A stretch of 45,040 nucleotides of DNA, taken from positions 1 through 45,040 of the forward strand of contig CAZVOD010000034.1 in NCBI GenBank assembly GCA_964628385.1, given 5' to 3'. The translations under genes and the position numbers were made by a program. Positions 1-9,671 of this stretch are shown piece by piece. Position 1 is the stretch's first letter, and each line of letters starts with the position of its first letter. A model generated the notes under the pieces. That model was given only the letters and a program-made list of their open reading frames with translations, did no database searches and was not told the origin of the DNA. This stretch comes from JANQPA01 sp964628385 (GTDB lineage Bacteria > Bacteroidota > Bacteroidia > Chitinophagales > Saprospiraceae).

Positions 1-462
1 ATGTCTCCAACGGGTTTCAATACGGGCAGGTTCAATAATCTGCTGGCTGTTCGGCTTACACTTTGGAATGAGGAAAAAGGAGCGGGGATAGTTGGCGATT
101 CCAGCACTGGATACAAGCTACCCAATGGCGCCATCCGTTCTCCTGATGTATCCTGGGTGTCTAGCGACCGCCTGTCTTCTTATTCCGAAGAGGAGCTGGA
201 AAAATTCGCTCCCTTTTGCCCTGATTTTGTAGTTGAGCTCCGCTCTCCTTCCGATAGTCTGGCTACCCTCAAAGAAAAAATGGAAGAATATATCGACAAC
301 GGCTCCCGGCTCGGCTGGTTGATTGATCGCGAGCAACAGTGGGTATACATCTACCGTCTGGAAGGCTCCATTCAGATCAACAAATCTTTTGACGTCCTGC
401 TGGACGGGGAAGATGTCCTGCCGGGCTTTCAGCTCAGTTTAGCGGAATTGTTAGATGATTGA
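1..462 (+). CDS. Uma2 family (DUF820) putative nuclease, 5'-truncated by window edge
   Basis: This is the C-terminal 153 residues of a Uma2/DUF820 protein, a family with a PD-(D/E)XK nuclease fold whose cellular role is not settled. The visible core includes Asp49 in SPDVSW, Glu79 in VVELRSPSD and Lys91/Lys93 in KEKMEEY, followed by the family hallmark GWLIDRE. Family members are about 180-200 residues and have an N-terminal helical stretch before the segment that starts here (MSPTG, usually internal). The ATG at position 1 is therefore probably not the real start, and the gene begins outside the window. It ends with TGA at 460-462 and is convergent with the WG-repeat gene. Family assignment is firm; nuclease activity is inferred from the residues. 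Confidence 0.85.
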   Translation: MSPTGFNTGRFNNLLAVRLTLWNEEKGAGIVGDSSTGYKLPNGAIRSPDVSWVSSDRLSSYSEEELEKFAPFCPDFVVELRSPSDSLATLKEKMEEYIDNGSRLGWLIDREQQWVYIYRLEGSIQINKSFDVLLDGEDVLPGFQLSLAELLDD

Positions 463-545
463 AGTGGCGGCAACCCTTGACTGCCTGCTATCTTCGCTGG
501 AATAAAGCTAAAATATCTTATCCCGCTGAGAGCGGGAAGCATCAT

Positions 546-558
546 TAGACTTGTTTTG
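546..558 (+). repeat. Dispersed intergenic motif, copy A (TAGACTTGTTTTG)
   Basis: This is one of four 13-base intergenic copies in the window of a motif close to TAGACTTGTTTCG. This copy has one change (T for C at the twelfth base). It sits in the gap between the convergent Uma2 and WG-repeat genes. The other copies are at 15935, 20573 and 32419. The function is unknown. Confidence 0.5.
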
Positions 559-579
559 CACGGATGTGTCTCAAAACTC

Positions 580-606
580 TTTTGTCGTTTCGAGACAAAA
601 ATTTTT
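580..606 (+). terminator. Weak intrinsic terminator after the Uma2 gene
   Basis: A 7-bp inverted repeat (TTTTGTC at 580-586, GACAAAA at 594-600) with a 7-base loop is followed by ATTTTT. It lies 118 bases after the Uma2 stop, in a convergent intergenic region. The stem has only two G-C pairs, so termination would be weak. A second, GC-rich hairpin (TCCCGCT 521-527, AGCGGGA 531-537) lies nearer the stop but has no T run. Confidence 0.4.
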
Positions 607-664
607 CTTTTTAAATGCTGATTTTTCAGGTGAAAAAAGCCAACAGGCCTTCAAGACAGCCTCT

Positions 665-3600
665 CTAATTACTAAGCCGCCATACCCAGTTGCCTTCCGA
701 ATTAAAATACCCTACCCGATCTCCTTGTTCCACCCGAAAGAGGCCATTACCGGCATAGCTGATATATTCATAATCCGGCTGCACGATCAACTCTCCTTTG
801 AGATTTGATAACCCGTTGAATCCATGGATTTTGACTTTAGCGTAGCCATTGTTGAAGTCATCAATCTTATCGTATTTGGGCGGGATAATAGTCAATCCCC
901 TTTGATTGATAATGCCCCATTTTCCATTCTTTTTAATCAAAGCAATGCCATTTTGGTAAGCAGATGCTTTTTCATAAAACCCATCATAAAGCCTAGCAGA
1001 TTCGGTGATGTAATAAAAACGATATTCCTGGTCCTGAACCAAACCTTTTCCTTCACTGAACTTAAGAAGCTTATTTACGCTGGGCTTTAAGATCAAATTA
1101 CCTTCCAGATCAACAAGGCCCGCTCTTTTCATACCTTTATATACTACTGCTTTGCCATCGTCAAAATCAAGGCATTGGGTGAACTTGAAATCAACAACCA
1201 GGTCACCGTACTGATTGATGTAGCCACAGGTCCCTCCTCTTTTTACAGCAGCCCGGCCCTCTGAAAAAGAAGAGGCCTTAGTAAATTCATCCGGAACCAC
1301 CATTTTTCCCGAAGTATTAATGTAACCATAGCCCTGCTTTGTTTTGGCAACGGCCAGACCTTCTGAAAAAGATTGAATTTCCAGAAAAGTATTTTGAGTC
1401 AATTCATTACCCTGCAAATCAATGATACCATCGCGTATTCGTTTGTTGCCATAAGTTACAATAGAGCGATTATGCTGATCAAAAGGCGACATATTATTAT
1501 ACCGGGGCTTAACAATGAAGTCCCCGTTTATATTGATCAAGCCATACTGTCCATCCAGGACCACCCGGGCTACGCCTTTTTGAAAATCAAAAGCCTGATC
1601 AAATTCTGGAGGAATGCGCCATTTATTTTGGGTATTTATAAATCCATATTTCTGGCCATCGTAGGCTACTGCCAAGCCATTGGAAAAATCTCCGGCTTTC
1701 AAATATTTAAAGTCAATAACTACTTCTCCAAATTTATCAATAAACCCCCAGTGCCTGCCCAGTTTTACGGCTGCCAGACCATCGCTGAATGGGCGAGCTT
1801 CAATGAAACGACAAGATACGATCTCGCTTCCGTTAGCAGTGACGTAGCCCCAGTAATCGCCCCTTTTTACGGCCAACCGGCCTTCCCTGTACAAACCTAT
1901 TTCGTCGTAGTCTGCTCTGAGGGTTAGCTTTCCGGAGCTGTCAATAAGGCCGTATTTAGGCTTATTGATATAAAGCCTCAAAATTTTATTATCCGTATTT
2001 TCCAGAAAATGTAATTCATCATACCGGCAGGGAATTAGCTCTTTACCTTTATCGCTTACCACACCCCATTTACCATCTTTTTGCACAATACCTACCTCAT
2101 TGATAAAATCCTGCGCAAAGGAATATTTCGGCTCAACTATTTCCCGGCCGGAAGTGTCAATATATCCCCAGATGCAGTCATCACATGTCAAATAAGCTTC
2201 GTGCCTGAAAATTTGATCATACCGGGTATAGTCCACCATATAACTTTGCGCCATGGTAGCGCTGAAAAAAGCGGAAAGTTTACCCAGGTTATTGTCTTTA
2301 ACCAGACTGCCCGACAAGGAACCGTATTTTCCTATGCGGGCCACCCCGTCGTTGAAAGCTCCGATATAAGATAGCCCCTCTACTTTTTGTGTACCTTTAC
2401 GGTCTATCAATCCAAAAGTACCATCAGTAAAAGTACACCGGGCTACGGGAAGCCCCGCTTGAAAATCATTTAATTCAATGTTCCAAAAGTCCATACCAGT
2501 CACTAGCATGCCCATTTCATTACTGACGAAACCATAAGCCCCTTCAAAGCGAAAAGTGGTCCGCTCAAAATCATAGCTTGTTCTTCGGGCCATGCCTACC
2601 AGTGTGAAGTCTAAATCATTGAATGTTTTGATGTACTGAAAAACAGGCTCTATTTGAATAGTACCATCATCTAGCCTTCGAAGGCCCCAACGACCACTTT
2701 TAGGGTCAAAAAACCATTCAAAATTTTCCAACTGATATAAAAATTCTTCTTGCTGACGGATGCTACGAGAAGAGGGTTGCCGCACTTTAACGCTGTAATG
2801 TTTGTCATACTGATCAGCTGATGTCAGTTCGCCATTCTGGTTGTAAGTAAAAACCGACAATTGCTCATTACGGGTTGTATCATCAGAAATATTGAAAGCT
2901 TCTATCCGCCGGTCTGACAGTTCTATTCGATCATATTTACAATTCACCAACTCTTTACCTTTCAGGTTAACGACACCAAACTGATCTTCATCTTTAACCA
3001 TACACACCTTTTGATTCAGGGGAGATATGTAGGTATAGTTGAAAGGGATCAAAATATCGCCTTTGGGGTTTATTACTCCCCAACGATTGTTAAAATTGAC
3101 CCTATAGTATGGCCCCGAAAAAGGTTGGATATCCAAATATTCAGTGTTGAGAATCCATTCACCATCTATATTAATCAGACCAACTTTCGAATTTTGTTGT
3201 ACCAGTACAGTCTTTTTGGAAAAAGCAAAGTAATCAGTATGCCCCTTTGCGATTAGCTTCAACTCATCGACAGAAAACAGATTAGCTTGCTGATCAACCT
3301 TGAGTTTAATAAAACGATCTGAAAGCGGTTGGAAGCTCTCAAATTTTGGGGATAGTATCTTTTGGCCTTCTTGGTCAATCAGGCCCCAGATTTTATTTTG
3401 TTTGTAAAAAAATAACTCATCATTAAAAGCATGAACTTCCTGAGCTGAGCACTCCAGTATAGGCTTACCGGCCAGATTGATAAGGCCGATATGCTCCCCT
3501 TTTCTGGCTATGAAATACCTGTTTTCTTCAAGTATTACCTCATCGTAAGCAGCTTCCACTAATATTTGGCCCTGGCGGCTCACCACGCCCCACCGGTCTT

Positions 3601-3991
3601 GCTTCTTAAACGCGATATAGCCAGTGCCCCAAACTTCTATTTCTTCATAGCCTTCAGGAACAACTGTATTCTGGTTCAAGTCTACAACTTTCCAGGAATC
3701 ATTCTCAACAACAGCAAAAAACAGACTGTCCAAAACTTTAAGCTCCTTATACCTCGGTGGAATGACCTCCTTACCCTCATGATTAAGCACACCGACCAGA
3801 CCATCACGCTGCATCACGGCATAATCATGAACACCAAACGCATTAATTACTTCATAGACAGGATCTACAACAACTTGGCCGTAAGCATCTATCAGGCCCC
3901 ATTGTTTGTTAAGCTTAACCGGAAAAAGCATTTGGCTTTGAAGTGTGCCAAATACCATGGTGAAAATTATAGTGCTAAAAACTACTCGCAT
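665..3991 (-). CDS. Giant secreted WG-repeat protein
   Basis: The 1108-residue product begins with a hydrophobic signal peptide (about residues 1-20, ending near LQSQ) and is then almost entirely WG repeats. I count roughly 25 units of about 35-45 residues, each built on W/Y-G-[LVFY]-I-[DN]-x-x-G-x-x-[IV]-[IV]-x-P followed by Y-[DE]. Clear units include KWGVVSDKGKELIP, HWGFIDKFGEVVID and KWGIINQRGLTIIPP. WG repeats are thought to form beta-rich scaffolds in exported or surface proteins; no enzyme domain is visible. It ends in a last partial unit (GYFNSEGNWVW) with no C-terminal sorting domain. It is a single-gene unit facing the Uma2 gene. A TAGTTTTG -7-like box lies about 170 bases upstream (4165-4158, minus strand). 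Family is certain; ligand and role are unknown. Confidence 0.9.
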   Translation of the reverse strand: MRVVFSTIIFTMVFGTLQSQMLFPVKLNKQWGLIDAYGQVVVDPVYEVINAFGVHDYAVMQRDGLVGVLNHEGKEVIPPRYKELKVLDSLFFAVVENDSWKVVDLNQNTVVPEGYEEIEVWGTGYIAFKKQDRWGVVSRQGQILVEAAYDEVILEENRYFIARKGEHIGLINLAGKPILECSAQEVHAFNDELFFYKQNKIWGLIDQEGQKILSPKFESFQPLSDRFIKLKVDQQANLFSVDELKLIAKGHTDYFAFSKKTVLVQQNSKVGLINIDGEWILNTEYLDIQPFSGPYYRVNFNNRWGVINPKGDILIPFNYTYISPLNQKVCMVKDEDQFGVVNLKGKELVNCKYDRIELSDRRIEAFNISDDTTRNEQLSVFTYNQNGELTSADQYDKHYSVKVRQPSSRSIRQQEEFLYQLENFEWFFDPKSGRWGLRRLDDGTIQIEPVFQYIKTFNDLDFTLVGMARRTSYDFERTTFRFEGAYGFVSNEMGMLVTGMDFWNIELNDFQAGLPVARCTFTDGTFGLIDRKGTQKVEGLSYIGAFNDGVARIGKYGSLSGSLVKDNNLGKLSAFFSATMAQSYMVDYTRYDQIFRHEAYLTCDDCIWGYIDTSGREIVEPKYSFAQDFINEVGIVQKDGKWGVVSDKGKELIPCRYDELHFLENTDNKILRLYINKPKYGLIDSSGKLTLRADYDEIGLYREGRLAVKRGDYWGYVTANGSEIVSCRFIEARPFSDGLAAVKLGRHWGFIDKFGEVVIDFKYLKAGDFSNGLAVAYDGQKYGFINTQNKWRIPPEFDQAFDFQKGVARVVLDGQYGLININGDFIVKPRYNNMSPFDQHNRSIVTYGNKRIRDGIIDLQGNELTQNTFLEIQSFSEGLAVAKTKQGYGYINTSGKMVVPDEFTKASSFSEGRAAVKRGGTCGYINQYGDLVVDFKFTQCLDFDDGKAVVYKGMKRAGLVDLEGNLILKPSVNKLLKFSEGKGLVQDQEYRFYYITESARLYDGFYEKASAYQNGIALIKKNGKWGIINQRGLTIIPPKYDKIDDFNNGYAKVKIHGFNGLSNLKGELIVQPDYEYISYAGNGLFRVEQGDRVGYFNSEGNWVWRLSN

Positions 3992-4632
3992 GTCATCTTC
4001 GTTCTAGGCAGTAAACTACAGGGGTTTTCTGTTATTTAACGCTGCCAGTGTTTTTTTATTAAGGACCAGTTAAAAATTCTTCAACCAAAAAGCTCTTTTT
4101 CTATACCTCCCGTCAATAATATCCCAAAAGATGATCTACTATCGAATAATCAGGTAGCAAAACTAACATATTTGCATTTATTTCATAAATAAATTTTACT
4201 AAACTATTATCACCTTAATATGTCTCACTCATTCCAAACATCATTCTACTCTTCAGGCCGGGATATCCGCCCCTTGCGTAAGGCAGCCAGCAAGAAGAAA
4301 GCTAGTCTGCAATAGCTTCTAAATCAACCACAAAAAAGCCCTGAAAAATCTAATATTTTGTTTAATGGGGTTTTTGCAAAAAACAAAATGCTAACTTTAG
4401 GAAAGGCCCAAATAATTTAGTCGTACAACCCTGAAATCACGAAAAAGATTTAGGGCAGCTCAAATAATTGCCCTGATATTACCAGCATTACAAAAAGCCA
4501 GCAGTCCTAGAATACCATTACGCGCTAATTTTTTAAATATTACTTTTCTTATTGTCAAATAATTCCTTTAAGAGGCGTTAATCTGATGGTAGGGTCATAT
4601 ATTAGCCTTTAACAAAAGAGAAAGTATACACC
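3992..4632. other. Divergent intergenic region (641 bases), no gene seen
   Basis: This AT-rich gap separates the divergent WG-repeat and GH3 genes. No tRNA, small ORF with a recognisable product, or strong hairpin was found. The only promoter-like element is CAAAACTA at 4158-4165, which reads TAGTTTTG (TAnnTTTG) on the minus strand towards the WG-repeat gene. A weak -33 match (TATG instead of TTTG) lies 18 bases further upstream. Confidence 0.4.
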
Positions 4633-6105
4633 ATGGAACTAATTCCGTTATTTGAAAAGACTTACAAGTCCGTTTTGAATGAAGCAGAAGCTAACCAAAG
4701 AAGTGTACTGGCCAGGATTCTGAAATATAACAGCGCTACCTCATATGGTCAGGATCATCAGTTTTCAAAAATCAATACTTATGAAGCTTTTAAAGAACAA
4801 ATTCCGGTTATCAGATATAAAGCTATTGAGCAGTACGTTGAAAGAATATCACAAAAGGAAAAGCGCGTTTTAACGCAGGACCCCGTTCTGGCGCTCGCCC
4901 GAACCAGCGGTACGAGTACCTCCAACAAATTTATTCCTATCACTAAAGCTTTTATACGCAAGAATCATCAACATGCTTCCCGGGTGATGCTTTTTTGCAT
5001 AAAAAATAATTATGGCTTTCCTAACTATGTTATCGGAAAAAACTTTTCACTGGCCGGCTATTACTATGATAATCACAATCGGATGAAATGCGCTGATGTA
5101 TCAGCGCTACTGGTAGATGCATTACCACTCTTATTCAAGCCTTTTAATTTTCCCAATAAATCCTTTAAATCCTGGGATGAAAAGATCACTTATATCATTC
5201 AGAACTGGAAGGTTTTAGAAAATATCAAAATGATTTCTGGAGTGCCGACATGGGTTTTGTCTACATTCAAAGAACTGGAAAGCCACACTGGTTATACCCC
5301 TGCCAAGATTTTTAAAAGCCTGGAGCTTTATATTCACGGTGGCGTTCACTTTACGCCATACAGAGATACTTTCAAAAGACTATTTGGCCATCAGATAAAG
5401 TATCTGGAAACTTACAATGCCACCGAGGGTTTCTTTGCTTTCCAGGATGACCCTGAAAGTAGTAATCTGCTGCTGGTTAATGATGCTGAAATATTTTTTG
5501 AATTTATTCCATATGCACAAGACGAAACTATAGCTTTTGATAAGATCATTCCGCTGTGGGAAGTTGAGAAAAATACAAATTATCTTATTGTCATTACCAC
5601 CAATAGTGGCTTATATCGATATATTCTTGGTGATACCGTTTCTTTTTCCTCTACCAATCCCTATCGGCTAATAATTGCAGGAAGAGAACAAGAATTTATT
5701 AATGCTTTTGGAGAAGATATGTATTTACATCAGGTGCTGGAAGCCATCAAAGCCACTCAGGAAGTTGTCAGCTTTGAAATCGAAGATTTTTTCGTTGTGC
5801 CCAGATATATTACAGATACGGTTAAAGGCTGCCACGAGTGGTATATAGAGTTTCGTATTCCGCCGCAGGACCCAGGGCTATTTACCCAGGTTCTTGATGA
5901 TCAACTCAAAGAGCAAAACAATAATTATCACCAGAAGCGAAATAAAGACCGGGCTTTAGAGAGACTAAAAGTAATAGATCTACCGCAGGGCAGTATAAGA
6001 TCTTTTCTGGAAGCCCGCGGAAAGATCGGTGGGCAGATCAAGCTTAAAAAGCTCCACAATGACCGAAAGATTCTGACTAGGTTTTCTGTAGTTCCTTCCG
6101 ATTGA
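4633..6105 (+). CDS. GH3 family adenylate-forming enzyme
   Basis: The 490-residue protein belongs to the GH3 (plant auxin-responsive) family. Plant members activate a carboxylic acid with ATP and join it to an amino acid; the substrate of bacterial members is unknown. Three nucleotide-binding signatures are in order: TSGTSTSNKFIPIT (residues 91-104, the phosphate-binding loop), YNATEGFF (about 261-268) and YRYILGDTV (about 328-336). The C-terminal domain (about 350-490) carries the lysine-rich lid region (GKIGGQIKLKKL). Length is near the bacterial norm of about 500. There is no signal peptide, so it should be cytoplasmic. It is transcribed alone, and its last 29 bases overlap the convergent transporter gene. 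Family is sure; reaction is inferred. Confidence 0.9.
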   Translation: MELIPLFEKTYKSVLNEAEANQRSVLARILKYNSATSYGQDHQFSKINTYEAFKEQIPVIRYKAIEQYVERISQKEKRVLTQDPVLALARTSGTSTSNKFIPITKAFIRKNHQHASRVMLFCIKNNYGFPNYVIGKNFSLAGYYYDNHNRMKCADVSALLVDALPLLFKPFNFPNKSFKSWDEKITYIIQNWKVLENIKMISGVPTWVLSTFKELESHTGYTPAKIFKSLELYIHGGVHFTPYRDTFKRLFGHQIKYLETYNATEGFFAFQDDPESSNLLLVNDAEIFFEFIPYAQDETIAFDKIIPLWEVEKNTNYLIVITTNSGLYRYILGDTVSFSSTNPYRLIIAGREQEFINAFGEDMYLHQVLEAIKATQEVVSFEIEDFFVVPRYITDTVKGCHEWYIEFRIPPQDPGLFTQVLDDQLKEQNNNYHQKRNKDRALERLKVIDLPQGSIRSFLEARGKIGGQIKLKKLHNDRKILTRFSVVPSD

Positions 6106-6970
6106 TAAAGTAGGCAAATAATGCTGTTGACCAAAAGCTGAAAGCCGAGTAGATCAAGGCGGGTTTGATGAGCTCATTTTCGCCTATGAGTACACCGCCG
6201 ATCAATAGTGCCAGGCCGATATTTTGGATTCCCATTTCTACGCCCATGGTCATCCTGTCTTTTTTATTCACACCAAAGAGCAACGGAAACCAATACCCCG
6301 CAAATAATCCAGCTACATTCACAACCATCAGGATAGGTAGATAATACAGAACCTCGGAGATACTCAGTCCTGTGCTAGTTTCTGAATCTTCAAAGAATAA
6401 TTTTATGATAAAAACAAGTCCCAGTAAAACGACTGAAACCGGCTTCAAAACTTTTTCTACCTCAATGGCCAGATATTTGTAGTATCGCCTTATGGCCAAT
6501 CCTACCAGAGCTGGTAAAACGATAACCAGAATAATTTCCAGCACAGTGTCGCCTACCGATAACCTAAAGGAAGTACTGCTACCAAAGTAATAGATGCTGG
6601 CAGTATTAACCAAGAGGGGAATGGAAAAAACAGCGATCAAACTGGAAATAGTTGTCAGAAAAATAGTTAATGCCGGATTACCTTTCATCCAGTAGGTAAT
6701 GACATTAGAAGTCGTTCCTCCCGGACAAACCAGTACGATTATAGTACCCAACTTAAAGATATCCGGCACCGGGAGCCATTCGATGAGTAAAAAACCTAGT
6801 ACTGGAAGTATTACCAGTTTTGCAAAAAGTCCGATCAGCAAAAGGCTACGATGTCGCCAAACATAGGCCAGGTCCCTGAATTCTAATGAAAGACCTACAC
6901 TCAACATAATAAGAACGATAACTACCTTCAGAAATGAGTCTATATCAAGTCGAGACAATAAGTCTATCAT
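6077..6970 (-). CDS. BASS-type (bile acid:sodium symporter family) transporter
   Basis: The 297-residue membrane protein has about nine or ten hydrophobic segments. Its best signature is CPGGTTSNVITYWMKGN (about residues 82-98), the crossover helix region that binds sodium in the BASS/SBF family. Members import bile acids, pantoate, pyruvate or other organic anions with sodium; the substrate cannot be read from sequence. The start gives MIDLLSRLDID and runs straight into the first helix, and the length fits the family (about 290-330). The gene is convergent with the GH3 gene and the two overlap by 29 bases at their 3' ends, so antisense overlap of transcripts is expected. A functional link (import of an acid that GH3 activates) is only a guess. 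Confidence 0.85.
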   Translation of the reverse strand: MIDLLSRLDIDSFLKVVIVLIMLSVGLSLEFRDLAYVWRHRSLLLIGLFAKLVILPVLGFLLIEWLPVPDIFKLGTIIVLVCPGGTTSNVITYWMKGNPALTIFLTTISSLIAVFSIPLLVNTASIYYFGSSTSFRLSVGDTVLEIILVIVLPALVGLAIRRYYKYLAIEVEKVLKPVSVVLLGLVFIIKLFFEDSETSTGLSISEVLYYLPILMVVNVAGLFAGYWFPLLFGVNKKDRMTMGVEMGIQNIGLALLIGGVLIGENELIKPALIYSAFSFWSTALFAYFINRKELQKT

Positions 6971-7416
6971 CTGTTGTTAGTAATTTTTGAGTTGATTACA
7001 ATTGAGTAAAACAAGCCCCGAATTTAATAAGATACAGGAAGATTGTACATGTGGCTATGATAAAACGAAAGCGGAGTGAGGCTAAAAAGGTATTTCTTAA
7101 AAGCTAAAAGTTTTTTTTGCCATACTGATGGCTTATGCTTTACCTTCACATACCACGACTTAAACAACTGTAATAGAACCTCAAGTGAACTAACTTAGTT
7201 CTTCAAATACCTGCAACAACTAATATTTATCTGGATCTGAAGCCATACGAAAAAGATGACAGACTTTGCATAGAATGAAAAAAGCCCGGGACTGATTTAT
7301 TTATTGCCTACCTTTTTTTAATTTAAAAGCGGATTAAAATCACAAGAGCAGCCACAAAACTGTAGCTGCTCTTTGCTTTTCGTATTTTCTAAAATCGTAA
7401 TCTTGTATTTAATGCT
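6971..7416. other. Intergenic region (446 bases) upstream of the BASS gene
   Basis: This AT-rich gap lies between the start of the BASS gene and the end of iorB, both on the minus strand. Apart from the hairpin at 7344-7373 nothing recognisable was found: no RNA gene, no convincing ORF and no exact TAnnTTTG box facing the BASS gene. Confidence 0.4.
7344..7373 (-). terminator. Intrinsic terminator-like hairpin after iorB
   Basis: A perfect 9-bp inverted repeat (AAGAGCAGC at 7344-7352, GCTGCTCTT at 7365-7373) with a 12-base loop lies 43 bases downstream of the iorB stop. On the minus strand it is followed by a short T-rich tract (GTGATTTTAAT). No plus-strand gene ends here, so it most likely ends the iorA-iorB transcript. 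Confidence 0.55.
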
Positions 7417-9606
7417 CTAGCCCAGCACCTTTTTGTTACCTACAAAAGGCTGTGCATAAACGCGCTCACCGGTAGCTTTGGCCAGGGCATTGGCTACGGC
7501 TGCCTGAATAGGCGGCAGTGCAGGCTCACCCAGGCCTGTAGGATCAATACCGTTTTGCACAAAGAAAGTTTCAATCTCCTCTGGCGCTTCGCTGTGGCGA
7601 ATCAAGCGGTACTTGTCAAAGTTCTTCTGCTCTGTAGCACCATCTTTGAAGGTTAAAGCACTATACATGGAGTGTCCGATACCATCAATAATACCTCCTT
7701 CAATTTGATTAAGTGCCCCCTCAGGATTAACTACAATACCGCAGTCTACAGCACACCATACTTTTTGAATCTTTGGCTTGTTATTTTTCATTACTACATC
7801 CACTACCTGAGCGACATAGGTATTGTGACAGAAGTAGGCGGAAACACCACGATGTACACCAGGCATATCTTTACCCCAACCAGATTTTTCTTTCACCAAT
7901 TTCAATACCCCTGCATAACGTTCAGCATCGTAGTCATTATCTTTTCCTACCGGATTTTTGATAGCGCGATCAAACAGCTCCAAACGAAAGTCTATTGGAT
8001 CTTTTCCGGCCTCCTCGGCTACTTCGTCTATAAAGGACTGTTCAGCAAAGGCGATGAAGTTGGACCGGGGAGCTCTCCAGGCTCCGGTGGAGATATTAGA
8101 CTCTTTGGAGTGGCTTTCACACAGGTAATTATCCACCGTGCCGGCCGGAAAACGATTAGCAAATAATGGGCTACCATCTGTACCGGCACCACGTACGGCA
8201 AAACCAATCAGCTTATTGTTTTCATCCAGTGCCGCTTTGTAGGTAACTTTATAATCCGGGCGATAAACCCCCTGAGTCATATCATCTTCGCGCGTGTAAA
8301 CTACTTTTACAGGAGCTTTCACCATTTGGGAGATCACAGCTGCCTGTAGTCCAAAATCACCATAAAGACGACGACCAAAACCACCGCCTATGCGGGTCAT
8401 CATGATAGATATTTGCTCTTCTTTCATTCCCAGGCGCTCTGCAACGGAACCTCTTAGCCAGGCTGGTGCTTGTGTAGGGCCTTCCAATTCCGCTTTATCC
8501 GCCGTTACATGAGCAAAGAAATTCATTGGCTCCATGGTATTATGAGCCAGGAAGGGCGCAGCGTAAGTCCGCTCAATGACCTTGGCGGCTTTGGCGAATG
8601 CAGCTTCAGGATTGCCGTCTTTGCGATCACCTCTACCCATTTCCTTTTTACTCTGCTGGAGTAGTTTGGACAACTCTGCCTCATGCATTTCAGAGCTTTC
8701 CGCAGGGCTTATTCTTTCCCATTCAACTTTAAGCGCTTTTTTTGCTTTCATCACTTCCCATGTAGAATTTCCTACTATAGCTACCACTTCATCAAAAGCG
8801 ATGGGTAATCTTCCAAAAGGCTTTAGATCCACTTTCATCACCTCTGTAATTCCCGGCATCGCTTTGATAGCTTCCGCATTGAAAGACTTTAGCTTCAAGC
8901 CAAAAGCGGGTGCGTGCTCAATCATAGCGATTTTCATCCCTTCCTTCTGCACATCCAGTCCAAAAAGCGGCTTACCAGTGGCGATAGCCTTACCATCTAC
9001 ATTTTTAGTAGGATGCCCTATAATTTTGAAATCTTTGGGATTTTTTAGCGTCACCTCCTCCGGCACTTCGATATCAGCAGCCTGAGCAGCAATTGCCCCG
9101 TAGCCAATGCTTTGCCCAGAAGCAGCATGTGTGATAACGCCTTCGCTGGTAGTCAATTCACTGCCAGGCACTTCCCACTGCCTGGCAGCAGCCTCCAACA
9201 ACATTCTCCTAGCAGTAGCACCAGCCATTCTCAGGCCTTGCCAGCCCTGACGGATGGATTGGCTACCTCCGGCCACCTGCCGCTTGAAAGCATCCGTATT
9301 CAATGGCGCTTGTTCTACCACTACATCTTCCCATTTTACATCCAACTCTTCAGCTACAATCATTGGCATGGAAGTCTTTACATTTTGACCTATCTCCGGA
9401 TTAGGAGCCATAATAGTAACCAGGCCATTATCACCTATCTTAAGGAAAGCATTGATATCGAACCAATCTTCCGGCATCTGCCTGATTTCTTCTTTACTTG
9501 GCGTACAGGAGGCCAGCCAGCTAAAGCCCAGTACCATTCCGCCACCTGCCAAAGCAGATACTTTCAGGAAAGACCTTCTATTTATTTTTGTTTTTACTAC
9601 AGTCAT
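7417..9606 (-). CDS. Molybdopterin-binding subunit of a xanthine dehydrogenase-family oxidoreductase (IorB-like)
   Basis: The 729-residue protein is the large subunit of a molybdenum hydroxylase of the isoquinoline 1-oxidoreductase (IorB)/aldehyde oxidase type, which hydroxylates aldehydes or N-heterocycles with water-derived oxygen. It starts with a twin-arginine signal (NRRSFLK, residues 9-15) followed by a hydrophobic stretch and a lipobox-like LASC (Cys34), so it is exported folded and perhaps lipid-anchored. Cofactor motifs include RIGGGFGRR and the GLGEPALPP segment near residue 692, which holds the expected catalytic Glu. The 2Fe-2S subunit gene lies 65 bases upstream on the same strand, so the two form an operon. 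No XdhC-type maturation factor or partner cytochrome is adjacent. The true substrate is unknown. Confidence 0.9.
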   Translation of the reverse strand: MTVVKTKINRRSFLKVSALAGGGMVLGFSWLASCTPSKEEIRQMPEDWFDINAFLKIGDNGLVTIMAPNPEIGQNVKTSMPMIVAEELDVKWEDVVVEQAPLNTDAFKRQVAGGSQSIRQGWQGLRMAGATARRMLLEAAARQWEVPGSELTTSEGVITHAASGQSIGYGAIAAQAADIEVPEEVTLKNPKDFKIIGHPTKNVDGKAIATGKPLFGLDVQKEGMKIAMIEHAPAFGLKLKSFNAEAIKAMPGITEVMKVDLKPFGRLPIAFDEVVAIVGNSTWEVMKAKKALKVEWERISPAESSEMHEAELSKLLQQSKKEMGRGDRKDGNPEAAFAKAAKVIERTYAAPFLAHNTMEPMNFFAHVTADKAELEGPTQAPAWLRGSVAERLGMKEEQISIMMTRIGGGFGRRLYGDFGLQAAVISQMVKAPVKVVYTREDDMTQGVYRPDYKVTYKAALDENNKLIGFAVRGAGTDGSPLFANRFPAGTVDNYLCESHSKESNISTGAWRAPRSNFIAFAEQSFIDEVAEEAGKDPIDFRLELFDRAIKNPVGKDNDYDAERYAGVLKLVKEKSGWGKDMPGVHRGVSAYFCHNTYVAQVVDVVMKNNKPKIQKVWCAVDCGIVVNPEGALNQIEGGIIDGIGHSMYSALTFKDGATEQKNFDKYRLIRHSEAPEEIETFFVQNGIDPTGLGEPALPPIQAAVANALAKATGERVYAQPFVGNKKVLG

Positions 9607-9671
9607 GATTGATGTTTTTTCTTGATTTTAGGATAAAGCAATAGTCGCTTTGATCTCGCTGTCAAAAATGA

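Noticed and set aside
1..462. Uma2 gene as a complete CDS starting at position 1
   Set aside because: The sequence begins in the middle of the normal family sequence, so the gene is cut by the window edge.
1373..1927. 184-codon plus-strand ORF opposite the WG-repeat gene
   Set aside because: It is the complement of the repeats, with no protein-like pattern or family, so it is a shadow frame.
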